Positions 13,507-20,316 of a stretch of 20,661 nt of DNA are shown here, piece by piece. The position numbers were made by a program, and so were the translations under genes. This DNA is from Holosporales bacterium (lineage in GTDB: Bacteria > Pseudomonadota > Alphaproteobacteria > BNTO01), in NCBI GenBank assembly GCA_031270515.1, contig JAISXM010000015.1:1-20661 (forward strand), read 5' to 3'. A model generated the notes under the pieces. That model saw nothing but the letters and a program-made list of their open reading frames with translations, ran no database searches and was not told where the DNA came from. Numbering within the stretch: position 1 is the stretch's first letter; each line of letters opens with the position of its first letter.

Positions 13507-13562
13507 AACCACGGCCTCCAAGCAAACGTTACATAACCACGGCCTCCAAGCAAACGTTACAC
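13507..13562 (+). repeat. 28-bp perfect-type tandem duplication upstream of tssK
   Basis: Two adjacent 28-bp units (13507-13534, 13535-13562), starting AACCACGGCCTCCAAGCAAA, differ only at the last base. The unit length is not a multiple of three and it lies before the family start of TssK. This supports treating 13413-13655 as leader sequence. The rest of 13374-13655 is AT-rich with no gene. Confidence 0.9.
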
Positions 13563-13655
13563 ACGTTTGTCATAACAAAACCCACACCTTGGCAACTCCC
13601 GCAATTATTGCCACAATCATACATACTCGATTCACAGCACGAGAGAGAACGACGC

Positions 13656-15020
13656 ATGGCCGCACGCTCATCCATCATTCACCAAATCCAATGGCACGAC
13701 GGAATGGCGCTTCTTCCGCATCATTTCCAGCAGCTGGATTTGCGCACGTTCCAAATCATCGCACACCACATGAACCTCGTGTCCGGCTACCACTGGGGCA
13801 TCCAGGACATAGCCGTCGACGAGCTCGCGCTGCCCGGTGGACTGTTCCGGCTGCAAAATGCGGAAGTGGTTATGCCGGACGGGCTAGTGTTCCATTACTC
13901 GTCCGCGGATGAGATGCTTCCCGCGCTGGAGCTTGACCTGCGACCGCACAAGCCCAACACCAGCCAGGAGTTGCTGACCGTTCAGCTGATTTTGCCTGCG
14001 CGCTTGGATGGCATTTCCCCGATCAGGGCGGCGGCTCCGCGCTTTATGTCGGTGGAGGGGGCGCCGATAATCGACGAGAATACAGATGACAACCCTGTGG
14101 CGATTCCGAGGCTCGTGCCGTGCTTCGCGCTTGCCGTAGGGGATGTGCCCCCAGCAAAGCACATTGGTTTTCCGATTGCCAAAGTGAAGTTTGTGGACGG
14201 GGCTTTTGTGCTCACAAATTATACGCCACCGTGCTTTCAAATCAGCGAGAAGTCGCACTTGTGGACGATTTGCACGGATATGACGAGAAAAATCAGGGAG
14301 AAGGCGCAAGCCCTCAGCGAGAAATGGCAAAACCAAATTGGGACGAGCTTGCTGCGCGAAACGGCGGATATGCTGAGGCCGCTGGTCGCGATGTTGCCGA
14401 CGCTGGAGTCGCTGGTTGCGAGCAAAGATGTTGCGCCGTTTGAGTTGTATAACGAGTTGATGGAAGGGGCGGGGTTTGTCGCTCAGCTCAATTTGTCGAC
14501 TGTGCCTCCGCGATTTGAGAAGTACTCACACAATGATATCGATCATTGCATTATTCCAATATTGGAATACATCATACAATGTATCGATCATTTATCGTTA
14601 GAGTATGCAATTTTTTCATTTAAGCGCAATGATCGCGTGTTTTCGTTTAAATTAAATGCCGCATATTGCTTATCCAACAAGGAAATATTTGTGGGGCTGC
14701 GCGCGAAACCTGGCATACAAACCAAGCAAATCGAAGACTGGATGAGCGAGGCGGTGATTGTTTCGGATGACGCGATTCGCAAGGTGCGCAATATGCGCAT
14801 TACAGGGGCGCCCAGAGCGCTGGTGACGGGCGACAAGCTGTATGAAATGTCGCCGCCACGGGATATTACGTTGTTTGCGGTCACGTTGGATCAGCAATTT
14901 ATTTCGCAGAACCAGTACTTGCACATATTTAATCCGTCTGACACGGAATATGCGCGCCCGTCAGATATTGTGCTGTATGTGCAGAAGGATGTGGGTGGAG
15001 CAATTGCGGGCGCAGCTTAG
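13656..15020 (+). CDS. tssK: Type VI secretion baseplate protein TssK
   Basis: 454 residues, normal for TssK (about 445-450). TssK trimers join the T6SS baseplate (TssEFG) to the membrane complex TssJLM. The N-terminus IHQIQWHDGMALLPHHFQQL (about 8-27) is the family signature (W-x-x-G-M-x-L-x-P-x-H-F-Q-Q). Other conserved stretches are a shoulder region with LELDLRPH and LTVQLILPAR, LWTICTDMTRKIREKAQALS, PPRFEKYSHNDID (the P-x-Y-x-H-x-D hinge) and the C-terminal head RALVTGDKLYEMSPPRDITLFAV. The frame is open further upstream to 13413, but that leader contains a 28-bp tandem duplication and has no family similarity. I choose ATG 13656, preceded by GAGAGAG (13641-13647). It stands alone; no tssJ, tssM, tssB or tssC is adjacent. 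Confidence 0.9.
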   Translation: MAARSSIIHQIQWHDGMALLPHHFQQLDLRTFQIIAHHMNLVSGYHWGIQDIAVDELALPGGLFRLQNAEVVMPDGLVFHYSSADEMLPALELDLRPHKPNTSQELLTVQLILPARLDGISPIRAAAPRFMSVEGAPIIDENTDDNPVAIPRLVPCFALAVGDVPPAKHIGFPIAKVKFVDGAFVLTNYTPPCFQISEKSHLWTICTDMTRKIREKAQALSEKWQNQIGTSLLRETADMLRPLVAMLPTLESLVASKDVAPFELYNELMEGAGFVAQLNLSTVPPRFEKYSHNDIDHCIIPILEYIIQCIDHLSLEYAIFSFKRNDRVFSFKLNAAYCLSNKEIFVGLRAKPGIQTKQIEDWMSEAVIVSDDAIRKVRNMRITGAPRALVTGDKLYEMSPPRDITLFAVTLDQQFISQNQYLHIFNPSDTEYARPSDIVLYVQKDVGGAIAGAA

Positions 15021-15025
15021 GGGAC

Positions 15026-15073
15026 GGTGTATGCCCAAACACAATAAGTTTATCAGTTCGTCGCTTCGAATTC
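15026..15073 (+). repeat. TTCGTCG-ended mosaic module, copy 3
   Basis: GTGTATGCCCAAACACAATA (from 15028), then AGTTTATCAGTTCGTCGCTT, matches 7817-7845 at its left end. It also matches the reverse complements of 10021-10063 and 20269-20300. It starts 6 bp after the tssK stop. Confidence 0.75.
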
Positions 15074-15102
15074 CTGGATTGAGCAGTACGCTTGACCGGG
15101 TC

Positions 15103-15129
15103 CCCATAAAAACAATTTGTTTTTATGGG
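15103..15129. repeat. Solo palindrome derived from the 85-bp element
   Basis: CCCATAAAAACAA, a single T, then TTGTTTTTATGGG: a perfect 13-bp inverted repeat equal to the outer arms of the 85-bp family with its interior missing. ACCGGGTC and GGTCC flank it. It may be a deletion product of a full element. Confidence 0.85.
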
Positions 15130-15156
15130 TGGTCCGTACAGCTCGGCGCCCGGGTG

Positions 15157-15254
15157 CCCATTCAACTAGTTGAATGGGATCGCGCGCCCGGGTGCCCATT
15201 CAACTAGTTGAATGGGGTCCCGCGCCAGGGTGCCCATTCAACTAGTTGAATGGG
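15157..15254. repeat. Three 22-bp palindromes at exact 38-bp period
   Basis: Identical copies at 15157-15178, 15195-15216 and 15233-15254, each CCCATTCAACT plus its reverse complement. They are separated by 16-bp spacers that are related, not unique (both end GGGTG). A further exact copy is at 9991-10012. The spacing and the similar spacers point to tandem amplification of a protein-binding site or hairpin. Confidence 0.95.
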
Positions 15255-15267
15255 GTCCCCGCCAGTT

Positions 15268-15290
15268 CTCCGAAACTCCTGCTGCTAATT
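15268..15290 (-). repeat. AATTAGCAGCAGGAG module, copy 2
   Basis: The reverse complement of 15268-15290 matches 9924-9946 at 22 of 23 positions. It ends the mosaic block 15026-15290, which mirrors 9905-10066. Confidence 0.85.
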
Positions 15291-15324
15291 CTTTTTGTCG
15301 ATTGGGTATACTGTGTAGCGGAAA

Positions 15325-15430
15325 ACCTTGTCCATGAAAAATTGTTATAGCTGAGCAGATTGAAAACCCAGCAACGTATTTGCTTCATTCATAGTATTCC
15401 TAAAACAATATGCTGCAGGTTTTTTATGTG
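15325..15430 (-). repeat. Repeated short-ORF relic, copy 3
   Basis: The minus strand reads KPAAYCFRNTMNEANTLLGF, then a stop, then MDKVF in the same frame. It aligns with the frames at 4012 (NPAACCFRNIVNKANTLLGF) and 7655 (PPAAFSLRKIVNEAKALLG ... PDKVF). The end arms AAAACCCAGCA and TGCTGCAGGTTTT are complementary with small gaps. Confidence 0.6.
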
Positions 15431-15451
15431 GCGTAGCTATATAGCTACGCC
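15430..15451. terminator. Perfect 22-bp palindrome, possible bidirectional terminator
   Basis: GGCGTAGCTAT followed by its exact reverse complement, then CTTTGTGATT. It lies between the convergent tssK and 15611 genes, where a two-way terminator would fit; the T-run is weak. The remainder, 15452-15610, shows nothing further. Confidence 0.4.
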
Positions 15452-15610
15452 TTTGTGATTAGAGCCGATTCATCCCATTTGACTCGCCGAATTTTTCCCC
15501 TCGTTTGACAATCAATTGATGGCAAGGTAAATCCGGCCTTTTATGTGGAATTCCTATAGAGGAGGCATTTCGCCCCACACATCCGATCCGATACGGCTGC
15601 TATTTTCGGC

Positions 15611-16426
15611 CTAGGCTGCTGCTTCCGCTTCCGAAGGTTGTACTTTGTAAAAAATAGCGGATATGAACGCGTAAAATAGTTCAGCATTAGGTCTTGACAT
15701 CTCGTTAAAGCGAAGCACGTCCTTCCATGAGGAAATGAGTCGTAAAATCCCAAGACCAGATATTTCAAAGTTTGCTGAAAAATCTTGAAGATTTGCACCA
15801 GGCATTTGACGACTTGCCGCCTCTATAATGCGTGCAGAAATCGTTCGAAGCGTTGATTTCGCAGCTGGAAGCTGTGATGTAACAGCACTTCTATACTCAA
15901 TACCAGCCCTTCGAAAAATTGCCTGAGCCGATTGCTCAGTTGCCTGAGCCTCTAGAGAAATTGCCAGAGCCAATCGATCCCCGCGATCCCATATGCTAGT
16001 ATTAGCACGTCCTAGATGCTCTGCTACTTGAAACTCTGCAACAGCCGCTCGATGCACAGCCTCAGCTCCTTGACGTAGTGCTTTACTTGCTTTATCTTTT
16101 TCCTCAGCCACGTTATATCGTTCCCTAGCCGTTTGAATGCATTCCTCAATCTTCTGATAACGGCAAACAGCCACTGCAAGATCTCCAAGTAACGCCATAA
16201 GTTCTATAGCAGGCATTATTTCGACATACTCAGACTGTTCTCTAGAATTACTAATGGGCATCATCGCCCTTATTGAGTCGGATCCGAAAAGACCTTGTTG
16301 AGCGCGAATAGCGGGCGCTCCCAGAGGAGAACCAACCTCATGTATAACAACGCCCCGTGGGGCGCTGGAATTGAGACTGCCTGCCGTAATAAGCATGGCA
16401 AACGCGAATAAAAAATTTATCTTCAT
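15611..16426 (-). CDS. Exported helical protein of unknown function
   Basis: 271 residues, family not recognised. MKINFLFAFAMLITAGSLNS is a Sec signal (cleavage near SSA, residues 20-22). Residues 75-200 are almost wholly helix-forming and Ala/Glu-rich (for example ERYNVAEEKDKASKAL, AVHRAAVAEFQVAEHL, AISLEAQATEQSAQAIF), suggesting a helical bundle or coiled coil. The C-terminal 60 residues are more hydrophobic (LGILRLISSW, ELFYAFISAIFYK). No catalytic motif was seen. GGAG at 16438-16435 supports the start. The gene is convergent with tssK and is followed by the repeat block 15026-15451. A periplasmic or secreted role is inferred from the signal only. Confidence 0.65.
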   Translation of the reverse strand: MKINFLFAFAMLITAGSLNSSAPRGVVIHEVGSPLGAPAIRAQQGLFGSDSIRAMMPISNSREQSEYVEIMPAIELMALLGDLAVAVCRYQKIEECIQTARERYNVAEEKDKASKALRQGAEAVHRAAVAEFQVAEHLGRANTSIWDRGDRLALAISLEAQATEQSAQAIFRRAGIEYRSAVTSQLPAAKSTLRTISARIIEAASRQMPGANLQDFSANFEISGLGILRLISSWKDVLRFNEMSRPNAELFYAFISAIFYKVQPSEAEAAA

Positions 16427-16557
16427 AAAAAAAACTCCACTAAAAAAACATATTAATTCTTAAGAAGGATAACAACAGATTATGGGGGAGTCAATCATAT
16501 TCGGTCAAAAAATTAAATATCCATATTCGCTATCAGGAGGGCATTGTTTATCTCTTA

Positions 16558-16581
16558 CCATAAAAACGATTTGAATAATCG
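16558..16581 (+). repeat. Orphan arm of the 85-bp element
   Basis: ACCATAAAAACGATTTGAA is the left arm of the 85-bp family without its partner. It lies 35 bp from the intact copy 4. The neighbouring GACGCCCTGG (16581-16590) also occurs at 321-330, at the end of the AAAAATTTTT hairpin repeat. The rest of 16427-16615 has no gene. Confidence 0.6.
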
Positions 16582-16615
16582 ACGCCCTGGTAAACTTTTG
16601 GGGTTCGCGTATAAA

Positions 16616-16700
16616 CCGGGTTCCCATAACAAACAATTTGCACTTCGTTGCGGTTTAAGGTTTTTATCGGGGTCCAAATTCAAATTGTTTTTATGGGCAA
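16616..16700 (-). mobile_element. 85-bp inverted-repeat element, copy 4, with 7-bp target duplication
   Basis: Full 85-bp copy in reverse orientation (minus strand TTGCCCATAAAAAC to ATGGGAACCCGG), flanked by perfect GTATAAA direct repeats (16609-16615 and 16701-16707). Its interior has diverged more than its arms, yet the same frame stays open: AHKNNLNLDPDKNLKPQR, then NCLLWE. It ends 29 bp beyond the stop of the ABC-F gene. Confidence 0.9.
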
Positions 16701-16729
16701 GTATAAACACGCCCCCAAAACCCCAGCCA

Positions 16730-18319
16730 TCAAAGTTGACGCCCATCATCTATGCTAATAAGTTCTGCTTTTTTGTATTTATCCATTACAAGTATGTGCG
16801 TTGCGAATGCGTTAATGAACGCGCGATTATGGCTCACGACCAAAACCGTTCCGTCATACGCATCCAACGCGGCGGACAGCATTTCCACGCTTGACATGTC
16901 GAGGTGGTTTGTGGGCTCGTCTAATATGAGGAAGTTGTTCCTTTGTGCTAATAATGCCGCGATGACGACTTTGCTGCGCTCCCCTCCGGAAAGCACTTTG
17001 ACCAACTTGCGGACGTCATCGTTCGTAATTAAAAGGCTGCCAAGTAGTGCGCGGACCTGCTGGATCGTTGCACTTGGCGCCATGGACATTACGTTGTCCA
17101 ATACATTTTTGTTCTTATCTAGCACGTCAAGCTGATCTTGCGAATAATATCCAACGGTAACATTCATTCCCCAATCCCTTTGTCCTGCAAGAAAAGGGAT
17201 TTCGCTGACAATACTTTTCAATAACGTGGACTTTCCAATTCCGTTGGCTCCAATAATCGCGATCTTTTGGCCACGCATAATCTTTAATGATAAATTTTTA
17301 TTTAAAACCACATCCCCGTAGCCAATAGAGACGTCCTTTATATCCAGCACAATTTTTCCGCTGACTTTTTCTATTTTCATATTAAAGTTCGTCTTCTTGT
17401 CCGGCTCGTCTACATCGAGCTTGGCTTCGAGTTGCTTTAGGCGCTCTATCATTTTCACGCGACTTTGGGCTTGTTTTGCCTTCGTAGCCTTTGCACGAAA
17501 ACGATCCACGAACGCCTGCATGTGGTCTTGCTTGCGTTGCAGCGAGATTTTTTCGCGGCGCGTCTGCTCTGAGCGCTCGGCTTTTTGCTGGAGGAATGAG
17601 TCGAAATCGCCGTTATAGACGCGCATGACTCCATTGGACATATGAATAGTGACTTCGGACAGGTTATTCAAAAAGTCCCGGTCATGTGATACGAACAAAA
17701 GCGTACCTTTAAACGATTTCAAGTACTGTTCGAGCCAAGTTAAGCTTGGCAAGTCGAGGTGGTTCGTAGGTTCGTCCAATATCAGGAAATTCGGATTGTT
17801 GATCAGCAGCTTCGCCAACTCCAAGCGCATGCGCCACCCACCCGACAGAGTTAAAGGCGAGCTATCGAACTGCGATGTCTCCAGCCCCAGGCCGACGAGG
17901 ATGCCCTTTGCGTCTGCTTCCAGGGCGTATCCCCCCTTGGCGGCGAACTCCTGCTCGGCCAGTTCGTAGTTGGCGTACGCTTCGTCGGAGTAGTCGTCGG
18001 TCATGGCCTTCAGAGCTTGGTCTCGCTTGTCTTCCAGGTCGCACAGCATCTGGTGCCCGGCAATGCATTCCTTGAGGATTGTGCTTTTGGGGTTTTCGTT
18101 TGGGGATTGCGGTAAGTAGGCGAGGACGCATTCTTTCGGGACGATCACTCTCCCAGAGTCGGCCTCTTCTAGGCGGCATACTATGTTCAGGAAGGTCGTT
18201 TTTCCTGCTCCGTTTGCTCCAATTAGGGCGATGTTGGCGTTTTTGGGGAAGTTGTACGAGAAGTCGTCTATTAATGCTTTGTTGCCGAATCGTTTTGCTA
18301 AGTTCTGTATAATTATCAT
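16730..18319 (-). CDS. ABC-F family ATPase (ribosome-associated type)
   Basis: 529 residues from ATG 18319, with two ABC ATPase domains and no membrane segment: the ABC-F plan, whose members act on ribosomes (EttA, Uup, YbiT, YheS and resistance proteins). With residues counted from the TTG at 18331, domain 1 has Walker A GANGAGKT (38-45), signature LSGGWRMRLELA (162-173) and Walker B LILDEPTNHLD (183-193). The interdomain linker (about 242-315) is basic and coiled, with RFRAKATKAKQAQSRVKMIE. Domain 2 has GANGIGKS (361-368), LSGGERSK (447-454) and LILDEPTNHLDM (468-479), with VSHNRAF as switch. All catalytic residues are present, including both Walker B Glu. The TTG overlaps a GGAT ribosome-like site for the ATG, so I prefer the ATG. 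The subfamily cannot be fixed by eye. It lies downstream of tssL on the same strand. Confidence 0.93.
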   Translation of the reverse strand: MIIIQNLAKRFGNKALIDDFSYNFPKNANIALIGANGAGKTTFLNIVCRLEEADSGRVIVPKECVLAYLPQSPNENPKSTILKECIAGHQMLCDLEDKRDQALKAMTDDYSDEAYANYELAEQEFAAKGGYALEADAKGILVGLGLETSQFDSSPLTLSGGWRMRLELAKLLINNPNFLILDEPTNHLDLPSLTWLEQYLKSFKGTLLFVSHDRDFLNNLSEVTIHMSNGVMRVYNGDFDSFLQQKAERSEQTRREKISLQRKQDHMQAFVDRFRAKATKAKQAQSRVKMIERLKQLEAKLDVDEPDKKTNFNMKIEKVSGKIVLDIKDVSIGYGDVVLNKNLSLKIMRGQKIAIIGANGIGKSTLLKSIVSEIPFLAGQRDWGMNVTVGYYSQDQLDVLDKNKNVLDNVMSMAPSATIQQVRALLGSLLITNDDVRKLVKVLSGGERSKVVIAALLAQRNNFLILDEPTNHLDMSSVEMLSAALDAYDGTVLVVSHNRAFINAFATHILVMDKYKKAELISIDDGRQL

Positions 18320-18406
18320 GATTTTATCCAAGTCGTGCCGCGTTTTGTATATAGGAGGAAGCTTTTTTCTTTAGGATAAGCTTTTCTCTTTAAGTGTACT
18401 GTCTAC

Positions 18407-18491
18407 CTGCCCATAAAAACAATTTGAATTTCTATCCTCACCTAAGCCTTATAATACAACGAGCTTCAAATTGTTTGTTATGGGGACCCGG
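18407..18491 (+). mobile_element. 85-bp inverted-repeat element, copy 5
   Basis: Full 85-bp copy, CTGCCCATAAAAACAATTTG to TTATGGGGACCCGG. Flanking heptamers TGTCTAC (18400-18406) and TGTCTTT (18492-18498) share five of seven bases, so a duplication that has decayed is likely. The open frame reads AHKNNLNFYPHLSL, then QRASNCLLWG. It separates tssL from the ABC-F gene. Confidence 0.85.
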
Positions 18492-18510
18492 TGTCTTTCC
18501 TTCGGGGACA

Positions 18511-19515
18511 CTATATATTTCCGCCCAAAAATATTTGAAATTGATCAAATATACTATCCAGCGAACGATATAACCCATGGGCGACATTATACCACGATGC
18601 ATATGACCCTATGAGAAACAACAGCACAATCGACGCAAACACAAGCGTCCAAAACTTCACGTTGGGCAAGCGCATAGGCAGGTCCGACGTCAGCGTGCTC
18701 TCCTCGCATTCGGGCATAAGTTTTTGGATCGTGTACTTACTCAGGGCAGGATTGTCCCCATAAATAAAGGCGTACAACCTGCGCTCGTAATTTTTTATAG
18801 AGGGCAGGTTTTCTGAATCCCGAAACTTCCCCTTGAAGCCCAGCGCCAGCACATTAAGGTACACAGTAGCAAGGCTTTTGCGGGATGGGTCATATTTTGA
18901 CAGCAGCTCATCAATCTTCTGAAAAACATTGGTTCCTGCGGACTGGGACTGGAAAACCTGGCTCTCCAGCAGATATTTCTGCCACAGCTCCTGCCCGCTC
19001 CATGGACACGTCAGGAACACTTCATCCGCCAGCGCGACCATTGCGTACTGGGCATCTTTGAACTGGAATGAGTCCGTTTGGTCGAGCAAGTGGACAATTT
19101 TATTCGTCTGCTCGGTTAGGCGTTTTTTCAGCAGAGTCTGTATCTCATCGGCCGCTTTGACTGCGTGCACGGGCACATCCTTGATCGCATGCATGAGGAG
19201 CGGGTGCTGGTTTTTATTCGCAGCTCCCATTTCGTCCGCCGCCTCCGCTGCAGCAGCCTCCTCAGGAGAAGGCGCAGCGCCCGCATCCGTTGTTGTTTCG
19301 CTTGGGGGCGGGGGGGGGCTTTTGTCGGCCCCCTCTCCCCCAGCAGTCCCTTCGGCAGCAACCCCTCCGTCGAGGTTGCTTAGCTCTGCATCAAGCCGCG
19401 TCGTTCGCAGCGCAATCTCTTTGCATTTAAGCAAATCGTAGTAGAAATCTCTGAAAAACACTTCAAGCAGTTTTGCAGAATTTAATGGCGAATCATTAGA
19501 ATGCATCAAAGACAA
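18511..19515 (-). CDS. tssL: Type VI secretion membrane-complex protein TssL (DotU/IcmH family)
   Basis: 334 residues. TssL is the inner-membrane T6SS protein that, with TssJ and TssM, anchors the apparatus. The cytoplasmic domain begins LLEVFFRDFYYDLLKCKEIA. It contains the family-typical FKDAQYAMVALADEVFLTCPW, ELWQKYLLESQVFQSQSAG, FFxKI-like VFQKIDELL and YLNVLALGFKGKFRD. A single C-terminal membrane segment (about 290-312, FWTLVFASIVLLFLIGSYA) leaves a short periplasmic end; no OmpA-like peptidoglycan domain is fused. Residues about 48-100 are a Gly/Ala/Glu/Pro-rich insertion (PPPPPSE, EEAAAAEAADE) not expected in the family. The start given is TTG; ATG at 19506 (Met4) is equally possible. 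TssK lies 3.5 kb away on the other strand. Confidence 0.88.
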   Translation of the reverse strand: MSLMHSNDSPLNSAKLLEVFFRDFYYDLLKCKEIALRTTRLDAELSNLDGGVAAEGTAGGEGADKSPPPPPSETTTDAGAAPSPEEAAAAEAADEMGAANKNQHPLLMHAIKDVPVHAVKAADEIQTLLKKRLTEQTNKIVHLLDQTDSFQFKDAQYAMVALADEVFLTCPWSGQELWQKYLLESQVFQSQSAGTNVFQKIDELLSKYDPSRKSLATVYLNVLALGFKGKFRDSENLPSIKNYERRLYAFIYGDNPALSKYTIQKLMPECEESTLTSDLPMRLPNVKFWTLVFASIVLLFLIGSYASWYNVAHGLYRSLDSIFDQFQIFLGGNI

Positions 19516-19529
19516 CTACACCGGGTTTC

Positions 19530-19568
19530 CATAAAAAAACAGTTAGACTATATACCGGTTATGGGGGG
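19530..19568. repeat. Degenerate relic of the 85-bp element
   Basis: CCGGGTTTCCATAAAAAAAC ... TATACCGGTTATGGGGGG keeps the outer arms and the CCGG end but has a short, changed interior. It lies just upstream of tssL. The nearby 15-bp direct repeat TTGCAACACTTACAA (19609-19623, 19635-19649) brackets the stop of the next gene. Confidence 0.45.
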
Positions 19569-19627
19569 CACATTGAACCACTTTACCTGTGTCGATTGTA
19601 CTTATTTCTTGCAACACTTACAAATAA

Positions 19628-19948
19628 TTACTTTTTGCAACACTTACAATCGGAGAAACAAAGCGCGCTTTTTACTTGTTTCCAAACGTTTCCAGCGCCA
19701 TATTTCCAACAAAGAATGCCGTAAACATTGAGCACCAAAAAGATAATGTTCTGAACGCCTTGCCACCCAATTCCTTTCTGAAAATTGACGATAGCCCACG
19801 CTACGTTGCAGACCCCCCACACGAAAAAGCCCGACACTTTTTGGTGGCTGTTTAGCACAGTGCCACAAATGTTCACAACCATAATCAAGAAGGTCATGAC
19901 TTGAAATGGGTCCTTAAACATGTCTGTTATGCATTGAAATACGTTCAT
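19628..19948 (-). CDS. Small three-segment membrane protein, PnuC/YgjV-like
   Basis: 106 residues with three hydrophobic segments at about 16-32, 40-56 and 64-82. The stretch VWGVCNVAWAIVNFQKGIGW, then QNIIFLVLNVYGILCW, resembles the repeating half-unit of PnuC/SWEET-like transporters (W-x2-x-N followed by a Q-x2-x2-x5-N-x2-G pattern). As a single unit it would have to assemble as an oligomer. The C-terminus is Cys/Lys-rich (CFSDCKCCKK). GGAG at 19962-19959 supports the start. It is upstream of tssL on the same strand, with a degenerate repeat between them. The substrate cannot be inferred; the family link is tentative. Confidence 0.6.
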   Translation of the reverse strand: MNVFQCITDMFKDPFQVMTFLIMVVNICGTVLNSHQKVSGFFVWGVCNVAWAIVNFQKGIGWQGVQNIIFLVLNVYGILCWKYGAGNVWKQVKSALCFSDCKCCKK

Positions 19949-20316
19949 CTTGCGAGAACTCCGTAAAATTTATCCATCACCTTTGGACAACATACTAATC
20001 GTGATGGAGAATTACAACTGTCTTGTTTTATGCTCTGTTTACCCAAGCGCAAAACAGGTTATAAGGGCGTCGTTTTGGGGTGCAAGCTTAAGCAGTACCT
20101 AAGTACACCGGGCGTCCTTACGAAAAATTTTTCATAAGAACCCTTTGTTTTTAATGACTGAAGTGCTGCACATTTTTGGAGCATGGCCCAAATCTGCTCC
20201 TTCAAATTGTTTTTATGGGCAGGTCTACGCATTGTTTCAACTTGTTTATTATGGGGGACCGTGGTCACCGAAACAACGAACTGACAACCTTTTTGTGTTT
20301 TTGTGAAGGTTTCTTA
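19949..20316. other. Gene-free mosaic repeat block at the right edge
   Basis: No credible gene in these 368 bp. Modules seen: AGCTTAAGCAGTAC (20084-20097, also in reverse complement near 9972-9985); the AAAAATTTTT hairpin, copy 2 (20108-20150), inverted relative to 287-330; TTCAAATTGTTTTTATGGGC (20201-20220) and TTTCAACTTGTTTATTATGG (from about 20235), two arms of the 85-bp family in truncated arrangement; and a diverged TTCGTCG-type module in reverse (20269-20300, ACGAACTGACAACCTTTTTG). Confidence 0.65.

Noticed and set aside
15157..15254. CRISPR-like array of three 22-bp repeats with 16-bp spacers
   Set aside because: The repeats are perfect palindromes, spacers are too short and related to each other, there are no cas genes, and another single copy lies 5 kb away.
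16730..18319. Antibiotic-resistance role for the ABC-F protein
   Set aside because: Only the general ABC-F plan is visible; nothing in the linker identifies a resistance subfamily, and housekeeping ABC-F proteins are commoner.
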